A DNA stretch of 64,000 nucleotides, taken from assembly GCA_947491025.1 (NCBI GenBank), contig CANLIC010000024.1:1-64000 (forward strand), written 5' to 3'. The translations under genes and the position numbers were made by a program. Under the pieces are notes generated by a model. The model worked only from the letters and a program-made list of their open reading frames with translations. It searched no databases and was not told where the DNA came from. How positions within the stretch are numbered: the stretch's first letter is position 1; every line of letters starts with the position of its first letter. Origin of the DNA: Myxococcales bacterium. GTDB taxonomy: Bacteria > Myxococcota_A > UBA9042. This document shows positions 52,875 to 61,566 of this stretch, one piece after another.

Positions 52875-55399
52875 AGATCGATCCGCGGCCGAATCGCCCA
52901 CGGCTTGCCGCCGCAGCCGAGGATCAGCGTCGCTTGTTGGCCCGCCTGGTCGCCGGGCAGGCCCTGCCAGGTGCGGGTACAAGTGGCGCCGTCGCACTGG
53001 GTGGGGCCCTTGAAGGCACCTGCGCCGCCCGGAGCCAGCTCGACGCTGCACGTGGTCCCATCGGCCAAGGGAGCGCCGTTGCTGCCGATGTGCGTGACCT
53101 GGATGGTGACGGGTGTCGCGCCGGCCGGCGAATAGCGCGTCGACAGCGAGAAGAGCGCCGGCTCCTCAATCTGCCAGACGAAGCCCTTGGCGGGTGGAGT
53201 CAGCGTCTGCGCATAGCCGGTAGGCCATTGCACGGTCAGCGACTGCGCCGTCTCGCCGGGCCGCAGCGCAAACCAGACCTCTGGCACGGCCATCGTCTGC
53301 TGCCAACCCTGGACGGACATCGTCGCGTGCAGCGTCCGCGTCGGCGTCTTGAGCGCCAGGCGGGCGCCGAGGCCCCAGCGGTTGCTTGCCTTGCCGCGCA
53401 AGCGGACGGTCAACGTCTTGCCGCCGTGCTTGAGGTCATTGCGCAGCAGGCGGGGCGCCACGGCCTGTCCGCCCAGAACGAGGTCGAGATCCCCGTCGTC
53501 GTCGAGATCGCCGAGGGCCAGGCTGCGCGAGGCGTGTTCGCTCGGTAGGCCGACCTTGGCGCTGATGTCGACGAACTGCTGGGTACCGTCGTTGCGCCAA
53601 AGCACCGGCCGTGGCCCGGTCAGCGCCTGCATCAGCCACTCGCCATACTCGTAGCCGTGCGCCAGGAGAATGTCGGCGTGGCCGTCGTGGTCGAAGTCGA
53701 AGATCGCGGGGGACCACCCGGTCATCCAGTCGCCAGCGGCGTTCAGCGGTGCCCAGAGCCCGGCCTGCAGGCCAACGCTGGCATGACCACCGCCCTGCTG
53801 CGACAGCAACAGGATCGTGCTCACCGAGTAGGGCAGCAGCGGATCGTCGATCTTGAGCGGGGGCTTGATGCAGGAGGCTGCGACGCAGTCGCGGAGCTCG
53901 ATCTCGCCGAGGACGAGATCGTCGACGCCATCGCCGTTGACGTCGCCGATCGCTGCCCCCATCGGCGAGCCGACCTGAGGCCCATTGGCGATGAAGGGCA
54001 CCTTCCACTGCATCAGCTCGAAAATCGGCTTGGTGCCGATTGGGCGGCGGCGAAAGGCCTGCGATCCGGCCTGCGGCGCACAGCTCTCGGTCGGCACCAG
54101 CAGGTCGAGATCGCCGTCGCCGTCTGCGTCGAACTCGATGGCGACCCAGGCGACGCCCGCCGCGACCAGCCCCATCGAGCCTGAGATGTCGACGAAGTTG
54201 CCGTTGCCGAGCTGCTGCCAGACGTCCAACGAAGACTGCGCCTTGGTCTGGGCGTTGCACTGGAAGCGTGACACCACCAGATCGAGCAGGCCGTCGCTGT
54301 CGATGTCGGCGGCGATGGCGGATTGGTTGGTCGCCGGCGAAGTCTTCAAGGGCAGGCCGATCCACTTGCTGATGGCGCTCCAACTGCCGTCTTGCTTGCG
54401 GTCGAAGACCTGAACGGCGTCGCTCAGCACCACCAGCTCCGGGGTGTCGTCGCCGTCGATCTCCACCGCCGCCAGACCGTGAGCGCCGCCGTCGATTTTG
54501 GCGATCGGCTGCACCGTGAAGCTCCAGGGCCCCTGGCGCAGCATCAAGGTGAGCTGGTTGACCCCGTCGACCCAGGCGATGTCGAGGTCGCCATCGGCGT
54601 CGACGTCGAAGACGAGCGGGCTGGAGCCGTAGGGGACCTTGAGCGGCGCGCCGGTGGCGATGGCCAGGTTGGCGCTCGCGAGCAGGCCGCTGACGTCGAC
54701 GAATCCGCCCGAGTAGGCGGGCGGCGACTTGAGGGCACCCGCGGGGGCCAACGTCGCGTCGAGGTCGACGGTCGGCGGGTGCGGCGGCAGGTAGCCCTCG
54801 GCGTCGAGCATGGCCAGGAACGCGTCGGGATCGGACGGGATGCCGGTGTCCTTGCCGGCGTCCGCTGGCGGCGGGGCGTCCTGCTCTGCATCCACGGGCC
54901 CGCCATCGGTCTGGGCATCGGCGTCCGGCATAGGGTCGGAGTCTGGCACGGCGTTCGCGTCGGGCACCGGGTCGGTGTCGGGCGCGAGTTCGGCGGGCAC
55001 GTCGGGTTCAACGTCTGGCGTTGCGTCCTCCGCCGCGTCCGGTCCGGCGTCGCTTGCCGCATCCGGCCCTGCGTCGGTTGTGCCGTCCAGCTCGGCGACC
55101 GCATCGGCGATCTCGGCGCTGTCAGAGTGCGTGTCCGCGGTGCCGGTGCCCGGCGCGGTCTCTTCGACATCGGCATCGAGTCCAACGCGCGCGTCGGCGG
55201 TGGCCTCGACGTCCTGCGCGCCGCGGCCTCCGGCATCGGGGGCGCCCGGGCCAGCTTCGGTCTCTTCGCCGCCTGAGGGGCCAGACAGGGCGCTCGCCCC
55301 GGCGTCCTCTTCGCAGCCGCTGGCCGAGAGGCCTGAGCCAGCGACGACGAGGCCTAGGCAGACAATCCGGGCGGTCAGGAGCAGCAGGCGGACACTCAT
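52871..55399 (-). CDS. FG-GAP/VCBS-repeat lipoprotein with ASPIC/UnbV domain
   Basis: An 842-residue lipoprotein with lipobox SASGC and about 150 residues of Asp/Pro/Ala-rich tether. From about residue 220 it carries repeated calcium-type loops of an integrin-like beta-propeller: VFDVDADGDLDIAW, EFDADGDGDLDLLVP, IGDVNGDGVDDLVLG, FDFDHDGHADILLAHG and LGDLDDDGDLDLVLGG. An ASPIC/UnbV domain follows (about 665-735; RWGLGARLAL, QSLTVQWPTGY). A final Cys-containing beta domain ends at PRIDL. It resembles eukaryotic CRTAC1-like and bacterial surface proteins; function unknown. Confidence 0.84.
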   Translation of the reverse strand: MSVRLLLLTARIVCLGLVVAGSGLSASGCEEDAGASALSGPSGGEETEAGPGAPDAGGRGAQDVEATADARVGLDADVEETAPGTGTADTHSDSAEIADAVAELDGTTDAGPDAASDAGPDAAEDATPDVEPDVPAELAPDTDPVPDANAVPDSDPMPDADAQTDGGPVDAEQDAPPPADAGKDTGIPSDPDAFLAMLDAEGYLPPHPPTVDLDATLAPAGALKSPPAYSGGFVDVSGLLASANLAIATGAPLKVPYGSSPLVFDVDADGDLDIAWVDGVNQLTLMLRQGPWSFTVQPIAKIDGGAHGLAAVEIDGDDTPELVVLSDAVQVFDRKQDGSWSAISKWIGLPLKTSPATNQSAIAADIDSDGLLDLVVSRFQCNAQTKAQSSLDVWQQLGNGNFVDISGSMGLVAAGVAWVAIEFDADGDGDLDLLVPTESCAPQAGSQAFRRRPIGTKPIFELMQWKVPFIANGPQVGSPMGAAIGDVNGDGVDDLVLGEIELRDCVAASCIKPPLKIDDPLLPYSVSTILLLSQQGGGHASVGLQAGLWAPLNAAGDWMTGWSPAIFDFDHDGHADILLAHGYEYGEWLMQALTGPRPVLWRNDGTQQFVDISAKVGLPSEHASRSLALGDLDDDGDLDLVLGGQAVAPRLLRNDLKHGGKTLTVRLRGKASNRWGLGARLALKTPTRTLHATMSVQGWQQTMAVPEVWFALRPGETAQSLTVQWPTGYAQTLTPPAKGFVWQIEEPALFSLSTRYSPAGATPVTIQVTHIGSNGAPLADGTTCSVELAPGGAGAFKGPTQCDGATCTRTWQGLPGDQAGQQATLILGCGGKPWAIRPRIDL

Positions 55400-55548
55400 G
55401 GCACCTCACCATCGCTGACGCCGCACGGTAGGGCAAGGGCGCGCGCGGGCCCAGAGCGGCGCAATGAGAGCCAAAGAACCAGCCAGGCGCCCCAGTCGTG
55501 GTCGTGCTTGCAGCGATGCACGCCCTATCCGTTCCTGGCCCTCCTGTC

Positions 55549-55576
55549 TTGCGGCGATGGCGTGCTAGACTAGGCG
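55549..55576 (+). promoter_or_regulatory. Candidate promoter of the VWA/NHL gene
   Basis: TTGCGG (55549-55554), 16 bases, then TAGGCG (55571-55576), close to ATG 55592. A weaker fit than the other promoters listed. Confidence 0.35.
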
Positions 55577-55591
55577 CCCGCGGGGAAGTGG

Positions 55592-58500
55592 ATGTCCCCC
55601 GCCCAAGGGCATCGCGCCGTGCACTGGACCCGAACATCGCTGCGTCTGCGCTGGCTGCTGCGTCGCCTCACGCCGCAGCGATTGGCCATCTGCACCGTCG
55701 TTACCGCGATCGTGGCGGCCTGCACCGAGCCGACCGAGGTTTGGGCGCCCGCGCAGTTCGCGGACGGCTTGGCGCTCAGCGATGGAGCGCTCGACACCGC
55801 CGATCCGCCCGACACAGCGACACCCGAGACGGCCGTCCTCCCCGAAGGCTGCATCCACGACAATCAGTGCGCTGCGTTTGGAATGGTCTGCGAGCAGGCG
55901 ACCCACACCTGCGTCGGCTGCTTGACCGACCAGCACTGCCCGCTGCCGCAATTCTGCTTGGAAAAGGAGTGCATCGACGACGTCTGCAAGCCCGGCGAGA
56001 CGCGATGCTACGGCACGGGCCAGGTGTCGATGTGCGCGGCCAACGGCGGCTCTTGGCTGCCCAGCCTTTGCCCACCGACGACGAGTTGCCAGGACGGCGC
56101 TTGTCGACCTCTGCCCTGCAAGCCTGGTGCGGTGCGCTGCGACGGAACCGTCATCCAGCGCTGCCGCGACGACGGTTCGGGCGAAGACCCGGAGGAAGAC
56201 TGCGCCAAGACCGACCGCATCTGCTCGGGCGGCGTCTGCAAGCCCAAGGTCTGCAAGAAGGGAGACGTCATCTGTGCCGACGTCGACACCGCGCTGCTGT
56301 GCGAGAACCCCAACCAGGGCTGGAGCGCCAAAGAGTGCAACGACGCAGATCCCTGCACGTTCAACCTCTGCGAGGCCGGTACAGGCTGCAAGTTCCCACC
56401 GAAGGCCGATGGCATGGCCTGCGGTCACAGCGAGTGGTGCCTCAAGGGCCAGTGCACGAGCATCACCAACAACCTGATGGTGATGTTTGACACGTCCGGT
56501 TCGATGAACTTCAAGGTGCCCGGCAAGTACTGCTACGACCAGTCGTGGCCCATCTGCGCCCAGCCCAACAAGGCCTGCGACCGGATGGGCGTCTCGAAGA
56601 ACACGTTCATCAAGGCGTTCGCGCTGGTGGACCCGAAGCGCACACGCCTCTCGCTGTTCCGCTTTCCCCAGATCTGGCTGTCGCCCGGTGAAGCGACGCC
56701 GCCGAAGCCGCCCTACTGGAAGCCGCCGATCGCTTGCGCCAATGGCAACTACATCGGCTACGGCACCATGACCGGTCACACCGTCGAGGAATCGGTCAGC
56801 TTGCAGACCGGCTGGTACTGGGACCACCTCGACGAGGTGCTCTGCGTGCCGTTCCCGAGCGGCGCCAACGAGAACCCGACCAACCAGATCCTGTCGTGGA
56901 TGGATGCCAAGGAGGAGTGGGGGGTCGAGCCCGAGTTGCGCTCGGTCGGCGGCACGCCCATCGGTCGGACATTGTTCTATATCGGCGAATACATCCGCAA
57001 CAAAGTGGTGATCGACGGCGCGGCTTGCAAGATCGACGCGGACTGCCAGAACCCGAACTACCGCTGCGACGCTGGCGCCTGTCGTGACCCCGCCCGCGCT
57101 TGTCGACAGACCACTGTCGTCGTGTTCACAGACGGTGGTGAGATCAACCACCCCGACAAGTTCTTCTCCCCGTGGGTACAGGCCAAGCGCCTCGCCTATG
57201 GCCTGCGCTGTCAGAGCAACGCCGACTGCGTGGGCGGTGCCGTCTGCGTCTGTCCACCCTCGCAGCCGGGCTGCGCCGCGTCGGTCCGCGAGTGCCTGCC
57301 CCCTTCGCTCGACACCGGCTACTACTGTCGGACGACGATGGCGTCCTGCATCCCGGCGGCGACCGCGGGTTCACCCGGCTACTGCGCCAAGGTCAACGGC
57401 CAGAACCAGTGCGTCGAGGACCCGATTGTCGGCATCGCGGCGAAGTCGAACGACCCTGAGAACAACGTCCTGCGCTCGCTGGACGGCAAGCCCCTCGGCG
57501 TCACCGTCCACGTCGTCGACATCTCGGACGATCCGGTCGGCATCGAGAACTCTGGCAACCTGGCGCGGGCCGGCGGCGGGCTGTTGCTGGCGCCCAAGGG
57601 TGCCGACGAAGACGCCTTTCTTGCCAGCCTCGTCAAGGCCTTCGCGGTGCAGGCCAAGCCCTCCTGTGGCGTCTCGGTGCTGCCGTGCGGGGCCGGCGGG
57701 GTCTCTGCCTCCTGCGACGACGGCACGCCCTGCACCGATGACGCATGCAACCAAACCACCGGGACCTGCTCGCACACCATCAACATCGCCCCTTGCGACG
57801 ACGGCAGCGCTTGCACCCTCTCGGACCGCTGCCTCGATGGCGAGTGCCGCCCCGGGATCGCCTGGACGGAGACGGCAGCGGGCAACGGTCTCTCCAAAGC
57901 CTCGCTTGGTCCGGCGCTGACGGCCGGCCTGCCGCAGCCGCGCTCTGTGCGCGAGCTCGACGACGGCAGCGTCGTCATCAGCGACGGCAACCGCCTGGTT
58001 CAGCTGCGCCCAGGCGCGGCGTCTGCGGCCGCAGCAGGAAAGTTGCTCGCTTTCGCCGGCAGCACCGAGCCCGGCGTGCAAGACGGCGCGCCGACGTCGG
58101 CCCGTTTCTTGTTGCCCGCAGGTCTGACGTTGCTGCGTGCACCGCCCGTCGGGAGTGCCGCCATCGGCAAGGCGATCGCGGTGTTGGTCGCCGACACCGG
58201 CAATCGCAGGCTGCGCAGCGTCGCGCTGGAGTCGACATCGGACGGCCAGGTCGCGGGCGCGGTCACGACGCTGGCCGGCAGCGTCACCGGCTTCGCCGAT
58301 GGCCCTGCTGCGAGCGCGCAGTTCGCTGAACCCGTAGACTTGGTTGTCGATCACGACGGCACGCTGCTGGTTGTCGACCGGGCGAACCAACGCCTGCGGC
58401 GAGTGGTCGGCGAAGAGGTGGCGACCCTGTGCGGTGACGGCGTGGTCGGCGATGCCGATGGTCCGCTGGCGACCGCTCGCCTCGCCTTCCCGAGCGCCGT

Positions 58501-59893
58501 CGATGTCGGGGCGCCCGGTACCATTTTCGTCGCCGAGCGCTACCGCGTACGCCGCATCAAGGGCGGCGCGCTCTTGACCGTCGTCGGCAGTGCGCCGGGG
58601 TTCGCAGACGGCGTCGGCGCCAAGGGGCGCTTTGACGAGATCGGCGGCATCGCGGCGCGCGGCGATGGCGGCTTGGTCGTCAGCGACCGCGGCAATCAGC
58701 GTCTGCGCCTCGTCAGCCCCGACTTCGCGGTCACCACCCTCTCGGGCAGCAAGTCGGGGCATGCCGATGGCTTCGCCGGCAGCGCGCTGTTCTGGGGTCC
58801 GCTCGACATCGATATCGGCGGAGGCGGACGCCTCTGGGTCGCTGACCACGACAACCATCGCCTGCGCAAAATCCAGCTGCCGCAGGTCTTTTGCCCGGAC
58901 GGTGGCCCCTGCAATACCGGGACCTGCAACGCAGGCACCGGGCAATGCCAAGCGGCGCCCAAGCCCGACGGCAGCCCCTGCGACCTGAGCGCCTGTCTAC
59001 AGGACGAGACCTGCCAGGGCCTGGTCTGTCAGAACGGCACGCCGCTCGACTGCGGTGACGGCGAGGCCTGCACGGCCGACAGCTGCGATCCGAGTTCGGG
59101 TCTCTGCGGCCACGTGCACGTCGGCGGCCCCTGCGACGACGGCAGCGCCTGCACCGGGGGTGACGTTTGCGGCAGCGGCCACTGCCAAGGCAAGGCCCTC
59201 AATTGCGACGACGGCGACGCCATCACCCTGGACCTCTGCGAGGCCGGCGTCTGCTTGCACCGCGTTGGCAAGTGCACCAAAGACGCCGAGTGCCACGACG
59301 GCGAGTCCGCTTGCACCCTCGACCGCTGCGTCGCCGGCCAATGCCAGTTTCAGGCGACCGGCAAGGCGGGCTGCTGCCAACCCGAGGTGTTGGTGGCCTC
59401 TTTCGATGGCGGCGCGCTCGGCGGCATCCAGGTGACTTCGAGCCTCGGGCCGGGCAAGGGCTTCCACCCCGTGACGCGCGACGTCGGCGCCGATCTTGGG
59501 CTGCAGGTGCTTTGGTATGGCGATGACTCGAAGGACAATTACGACCTGATTTCGGGCAAGGGCCACAAGGGAAGCGTGCTCAAGGCCAAGTTGGCCCTAC
59601 CGCCCGGTCGACCCGCACGAGCGCGGTTCCGCATGTGGCTCGACATCGAGCGCGCGACGCTCTACGACTCCCTCCGGCTGACGGCCACTGCCAGCGGGGT
59701 CGAGACACTGCTCTGGCACAAGTACCCAAAGACCAAGATGAAGCAATGGGTCGAAGTCGAGGTCGGGCTGGACGCCTTCGCCGGTCGCGTCCTCGATCTG
59801 GAGCTGCGCTTCGACACGGTCGATGGCCTCGCCAATACCGGGCAGGGCATCCTCATCGATTGGGTGCGGGTCGAGGCCGACTGCGGCAAGTAG
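55592..59893 (+). CDS. 1433-residue lipoprotein with VWA domain and NHL repeats
   Basis: A mosaic surface protein. The lipobox is AIVAAC near residue 44. Cys-rich modules (about 85-290) are followed by a von Willebrand A domain opening with LMVMFDTSGSM (about 293-303, the metal site DxSxS) with later TTVVVFTDGGEIN and cysteine-rich inserts. A VWA tail and a Cys-rich stretch (CDDGTPCTDDAC) come next, then about five NHL repeats forming a six-bladed-type propeller (about 780-1095; VVISDGNRLVQL, VLVADTGNRRLRSV, LLVVDRANQRLRRV, LVVSDRGNQRLRLV, LWVADHDNHRLRKI). More Cys-rich modules and a final jelly-roll-like domain close the protein. Likely an adhesive or sensing surface protein. Confidence 0.85.
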   Translation: MSPAQGHRAVHWTRTSLRLRWLLRRLTPQRLAICTVVTAIVAACTEPTEVWAPAQFADGLALSDGALDTADPPDTATPETAVLPEGCIHDNQCAAFGMVCEQATHTCVGCLTDQHCPLPQFCLEKECIDDVCKPGETRCYGTGQVSMCAANGGSWLPSLCPPTTSCQDGACRPLPCKPGAVRCDGTVIQRCRDDGSGEDPEEDCAKTDRICSGGVCKPKVCKKGDVICADVDTALLCENPNQGWSAKECNDADPCTFNLCEAGTGCKFPPKADGMACGHSEWCLKGQCTSITNNLMVMFDTSGSMNFKVPGKYCYDQSWPICAQPNKACDRMGVSKNTFIKAFALVDPKRTRLSLFRFPQIWLSPGEATPPKPPYWKPPIACANGNYIGYGTMTGHTVEESVSLQTGWYWDHLDEVLCVPFPSGANENPTNQILSWMDAKEEWGVEPELRSVGGTPIGRTLFYIGEYIRNKVVIDGAACKIDADCQNPNYRCDAGACRDPARACRQTTVVVFTDGGEINHPDKFFSPWVQAKRLAYGLRCQSNADCVGGAVCVCPPSQPGCAASVRECLPPSLDTGYYCRTTMASCIPAATAGSPGYCAKVNGQNQCVEDPIVGIAAKSNDPENNVLRSLDGKPLGVTVHVVDISDDPVGIENSGNLARAGGGLLLAPKGADEDAFLASLVKAFAVQAKPSCGVSVLPCGAGGVSASCDDGTPCTDDACNQTTGTCSHTINIAPCDDGSACTLSDRCLDGECRPGIAWTETAAGNGLSKASLGPALTAGLPQPRSVRELDDGSVVISDGNRLVQLRPGAASAAAAGKLLAFAGSTEPGVQDGAPTSARFLLPAGLTLLRAPPVGSAAIGKAIAVLVADTGNRRLRSVALESTSDGQVAGAVTTLAGSVTGFADGPAASAQFAEPVDLVVDHDGTLLVVDRANQRLRRVVGEEVATLCGDGVVGDADGPLATARLAFPSAVDVGAPGTIFVAERYRVRRIKGGALLTVVGSAPGFADGVGAKGRFDEIGGIAARGDGGLVVSDRGNQRLRLVSPDFAVTTLSGSKSGHADGFAGSALFWGPLDIDIGGGGRLWVADHDNHRLRKIQLPQVFCPDGGPCNTGTCNAGTGQCQAAPKPDGSPCDLSACLQDETCQGLVCQNGTPLDCGDGEACTADSCDPSSGLCGHVHVGGPCDDGSACTGGDVCGSGHCQGKALNCDDGDAITLDLCEAGVCLHRVGKCTKDAECHDGESACTLDRCVAGQCQFQATGKAGCCQPEVLVASFDGGALGGIQVTSSLGPGKGFHPVTRDVGADLGLQVLWYGDDSKDNYDLISGKGHKGSVLKAKLALPPGRPARARFRMWLDIERATLYDSLRLTATASGVETLLWHKYPKTKMKQWVEVEVGLDAFAGRVLDLELRFDTVDGLANTGQGILIDWVRVEADCGK

Positions 59894-60228
59894 GGCCTGC
59901 GGCAAGACGAAGCTGCGGCGCGTCGGGCGCGGATTGCCAGCGACTGCCCAGCAGCGCAGCGCCTGCCGCGGATTTGGGCGTCAGCGCCCAACCGAAGCAC
60001 GCTCTGCGCCGACTTCTTGTGGTCCACGCTGACGACCCACAGCGCCATTCGTCCGCATTGACCCGTGCCTGTCGGTGACGGCAGGGCAGACAGCGCCGAG
60101 TCTTCAGCGCGATGCCCGGCTCCTGCGCGTTGGCGCCTCACCTCGTCTGCCTGGCCGCACCCATCCAAAGCTGCGATGCAGCGAGGCTTTGCTTCAGCAG
60201 GTGCACATCGCGGCGCGGTGATGCCCGG
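59894..60228. other. 335-base intergenic region, no gene seen
   Basis: This convergent gap between the VWA/NHL gene and a TPR-like gene has no convincing coding frame, tRNA or clear terminator. Short repeated GCGGCAAG sequences near the left end and several weak palindromes are the only structure noticed. Confidence 0.6.
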
Positions 60229-61488
60229 TCAGCGAGGGTTCGACGTCGGCTGGCGTGGCCAGTTCCCGTCGGCAGCCTTCTCGGGCTTGGCCGAACGTTG
60301 ACTGTCGTCGCCTGGCGCGGCTTTGCCTCCGCCGAGAGCTGCCTTGCCGTCGGCCTTTGCCTGCTCCGGTCGCTGACCGTTCGCTTTTTCGCGCGGCGCC
60401 TCGAGGTCTGCGGCCGGCGTTGGCGCGAGGCTCGCCTTGGCCGCTGCCGCGGTTGAAGCTGCGCTGGCCGCCGCGGCGGCGGATGCACGCATTCTCGCGA
60501 CCATCCAGGCGTGGTGCGCTCGCTGCTGCTCTTGCCAGGGGCTGGTCGACTTGGTGGCCAACGACGGCGCCAGGCGCTCAACGGCCACTGCCGTGCGACC
60601 GCGCCCCCAATGCGCCCAAGCGAGGCGCAGGCGCGCGTAAATGGTCGCGAACTCGGCGTTTCGCGCCCTGGCGAGCTGGTCCCAGCGCTGCAGGGCGAGG
60701 TCATCGCGGCCGAGCACCGCGTCGTCTTCGGCCAGCCAGAGTTGGGTGTGGTCGCGCAAGACCCCCGGCGCAAGCGACTCCTCTAGCGCCATCAGCGCGG
60801 CGCGGGCTTGGAGGGCGCGCCCTGGATCGTTGTCCTCCCGGGCCTGGCGCAGGGAGAGCTGGGCGAGCTGAAAGCGCACATCGTCGGCGCGGCGATACTG
60901 TGGCCGCTGGGCCAGAACGCGTTGATAGGCTGCGATGACCTCGTCGATCGCCAGCGGCGGCGGCGGGCAAACCGGCGGTGGCGGCGGTGGTGTCTTTGCG
61001 CGGCGGACGGCGCCACGCGACGGCGGCGCGGGCTTGAGCAAGCCCTCACAGGCGAGGTGGCCCTGATGCCAGGCGATGAGGGCAACATCGCGCGCGGCGT
61101 CGGCGAGGTCGTGGTCGCGGGCGGCGGCGTCGGCGGCCATCGGTGCGGCGGTGCGCGATGCCTGCAGCGCGGCGTGGCGGGCAAACCGATCGGCGGCAAT
61201 GCGGGCGCGCTCCTTGGCGGCGGCGGGGACCAGCTGGCGCCGTTCGAGCTCCAACAGACTCGGAAGCGTAGGTGTCGGTGCCTGGGCCAGGCCGACAGGG
61301 CCGGGCTCCGGTCGGCGCACCGCCTGCGCCTCGGCCGCCCACATCGGGGCTGCAGTCGCCGTCAGCGCGACCAGCGTGCGCAGCAGACATGACGCAGGGT
61401 TCGCACGGCCGCGGCCAACGCCGCGGTGCTCGCGGCGGCTTGCGCTGGCGTTTGGGGGGCGAACACGCAACAGGACACAGAAGGCCAT
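60229..61488 (-). CDS. Secreted TPR-like protein
   Basis: A 419-residue exported protein starting at ATG 61488, with GGAGGTGA upstream. The signal region spans LLRTLVALTATAAPMWA. The middle (about 70-330) is helical: a charged region with LERRQLVPAAAKERARIAAD, a proline-rich segment TPPPPPPVCPPPP, then TPR-like pairs (EVIAAYQRVLAQRPQYRRAD, VRFQLAQLSLRQARED, RDHTQLWLAEDDAVLGRD, LALQRWDQLARARNAEFAT). The Ala/Lys-rich C-terminus has low complexity. It resembles secreted TPR proteins that organise envelope assemblies in Myxococcota, but no partner is evident. Confidence 0.7.
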   Translation of the reverse strand: MAFCVLLRVRPPNASASRREHRGVGRGRANPASCLLRTLVALTATAAPMWAAEAQAVRRPEPGPVGLAQAPTPTLPSLLELERRQLVPAAAKERARIAADRFARHAALQASRTAAPMAADAAARDHDLADAARDVALIAWHQGHLACEGLLKPAPPSRGAVRRAKTPPPPPPVCPPPPLAIDEVIAAYQRVLAQRPQYRRADDVRFQLAQLSLRQAREDNDPGRALQARAALMALEESLAPGVLRDHTQLWLAEDDAVLGRDDLALQRWDQLARARNAEFATIYARLRLAWAHWGRGRTAVAVERLAPSLATKSTSPWQEQQRAHHAWMVARMRASAAAAASAASTAAAAKASLAPTPAADLEAPREKANGQRPEQAKADGKAALGGGKAAPGDDSQRSAKPEKAADGNWPRQPTSNPR

Positions 61489-61566
61489 CGAGTCACCTCC
61501 GCGCGCGAGCATGGCGCATCGGTGGCGACTCGGCCAGCTTTCGGTCCCGGGCCTGCGGCGTACGCC

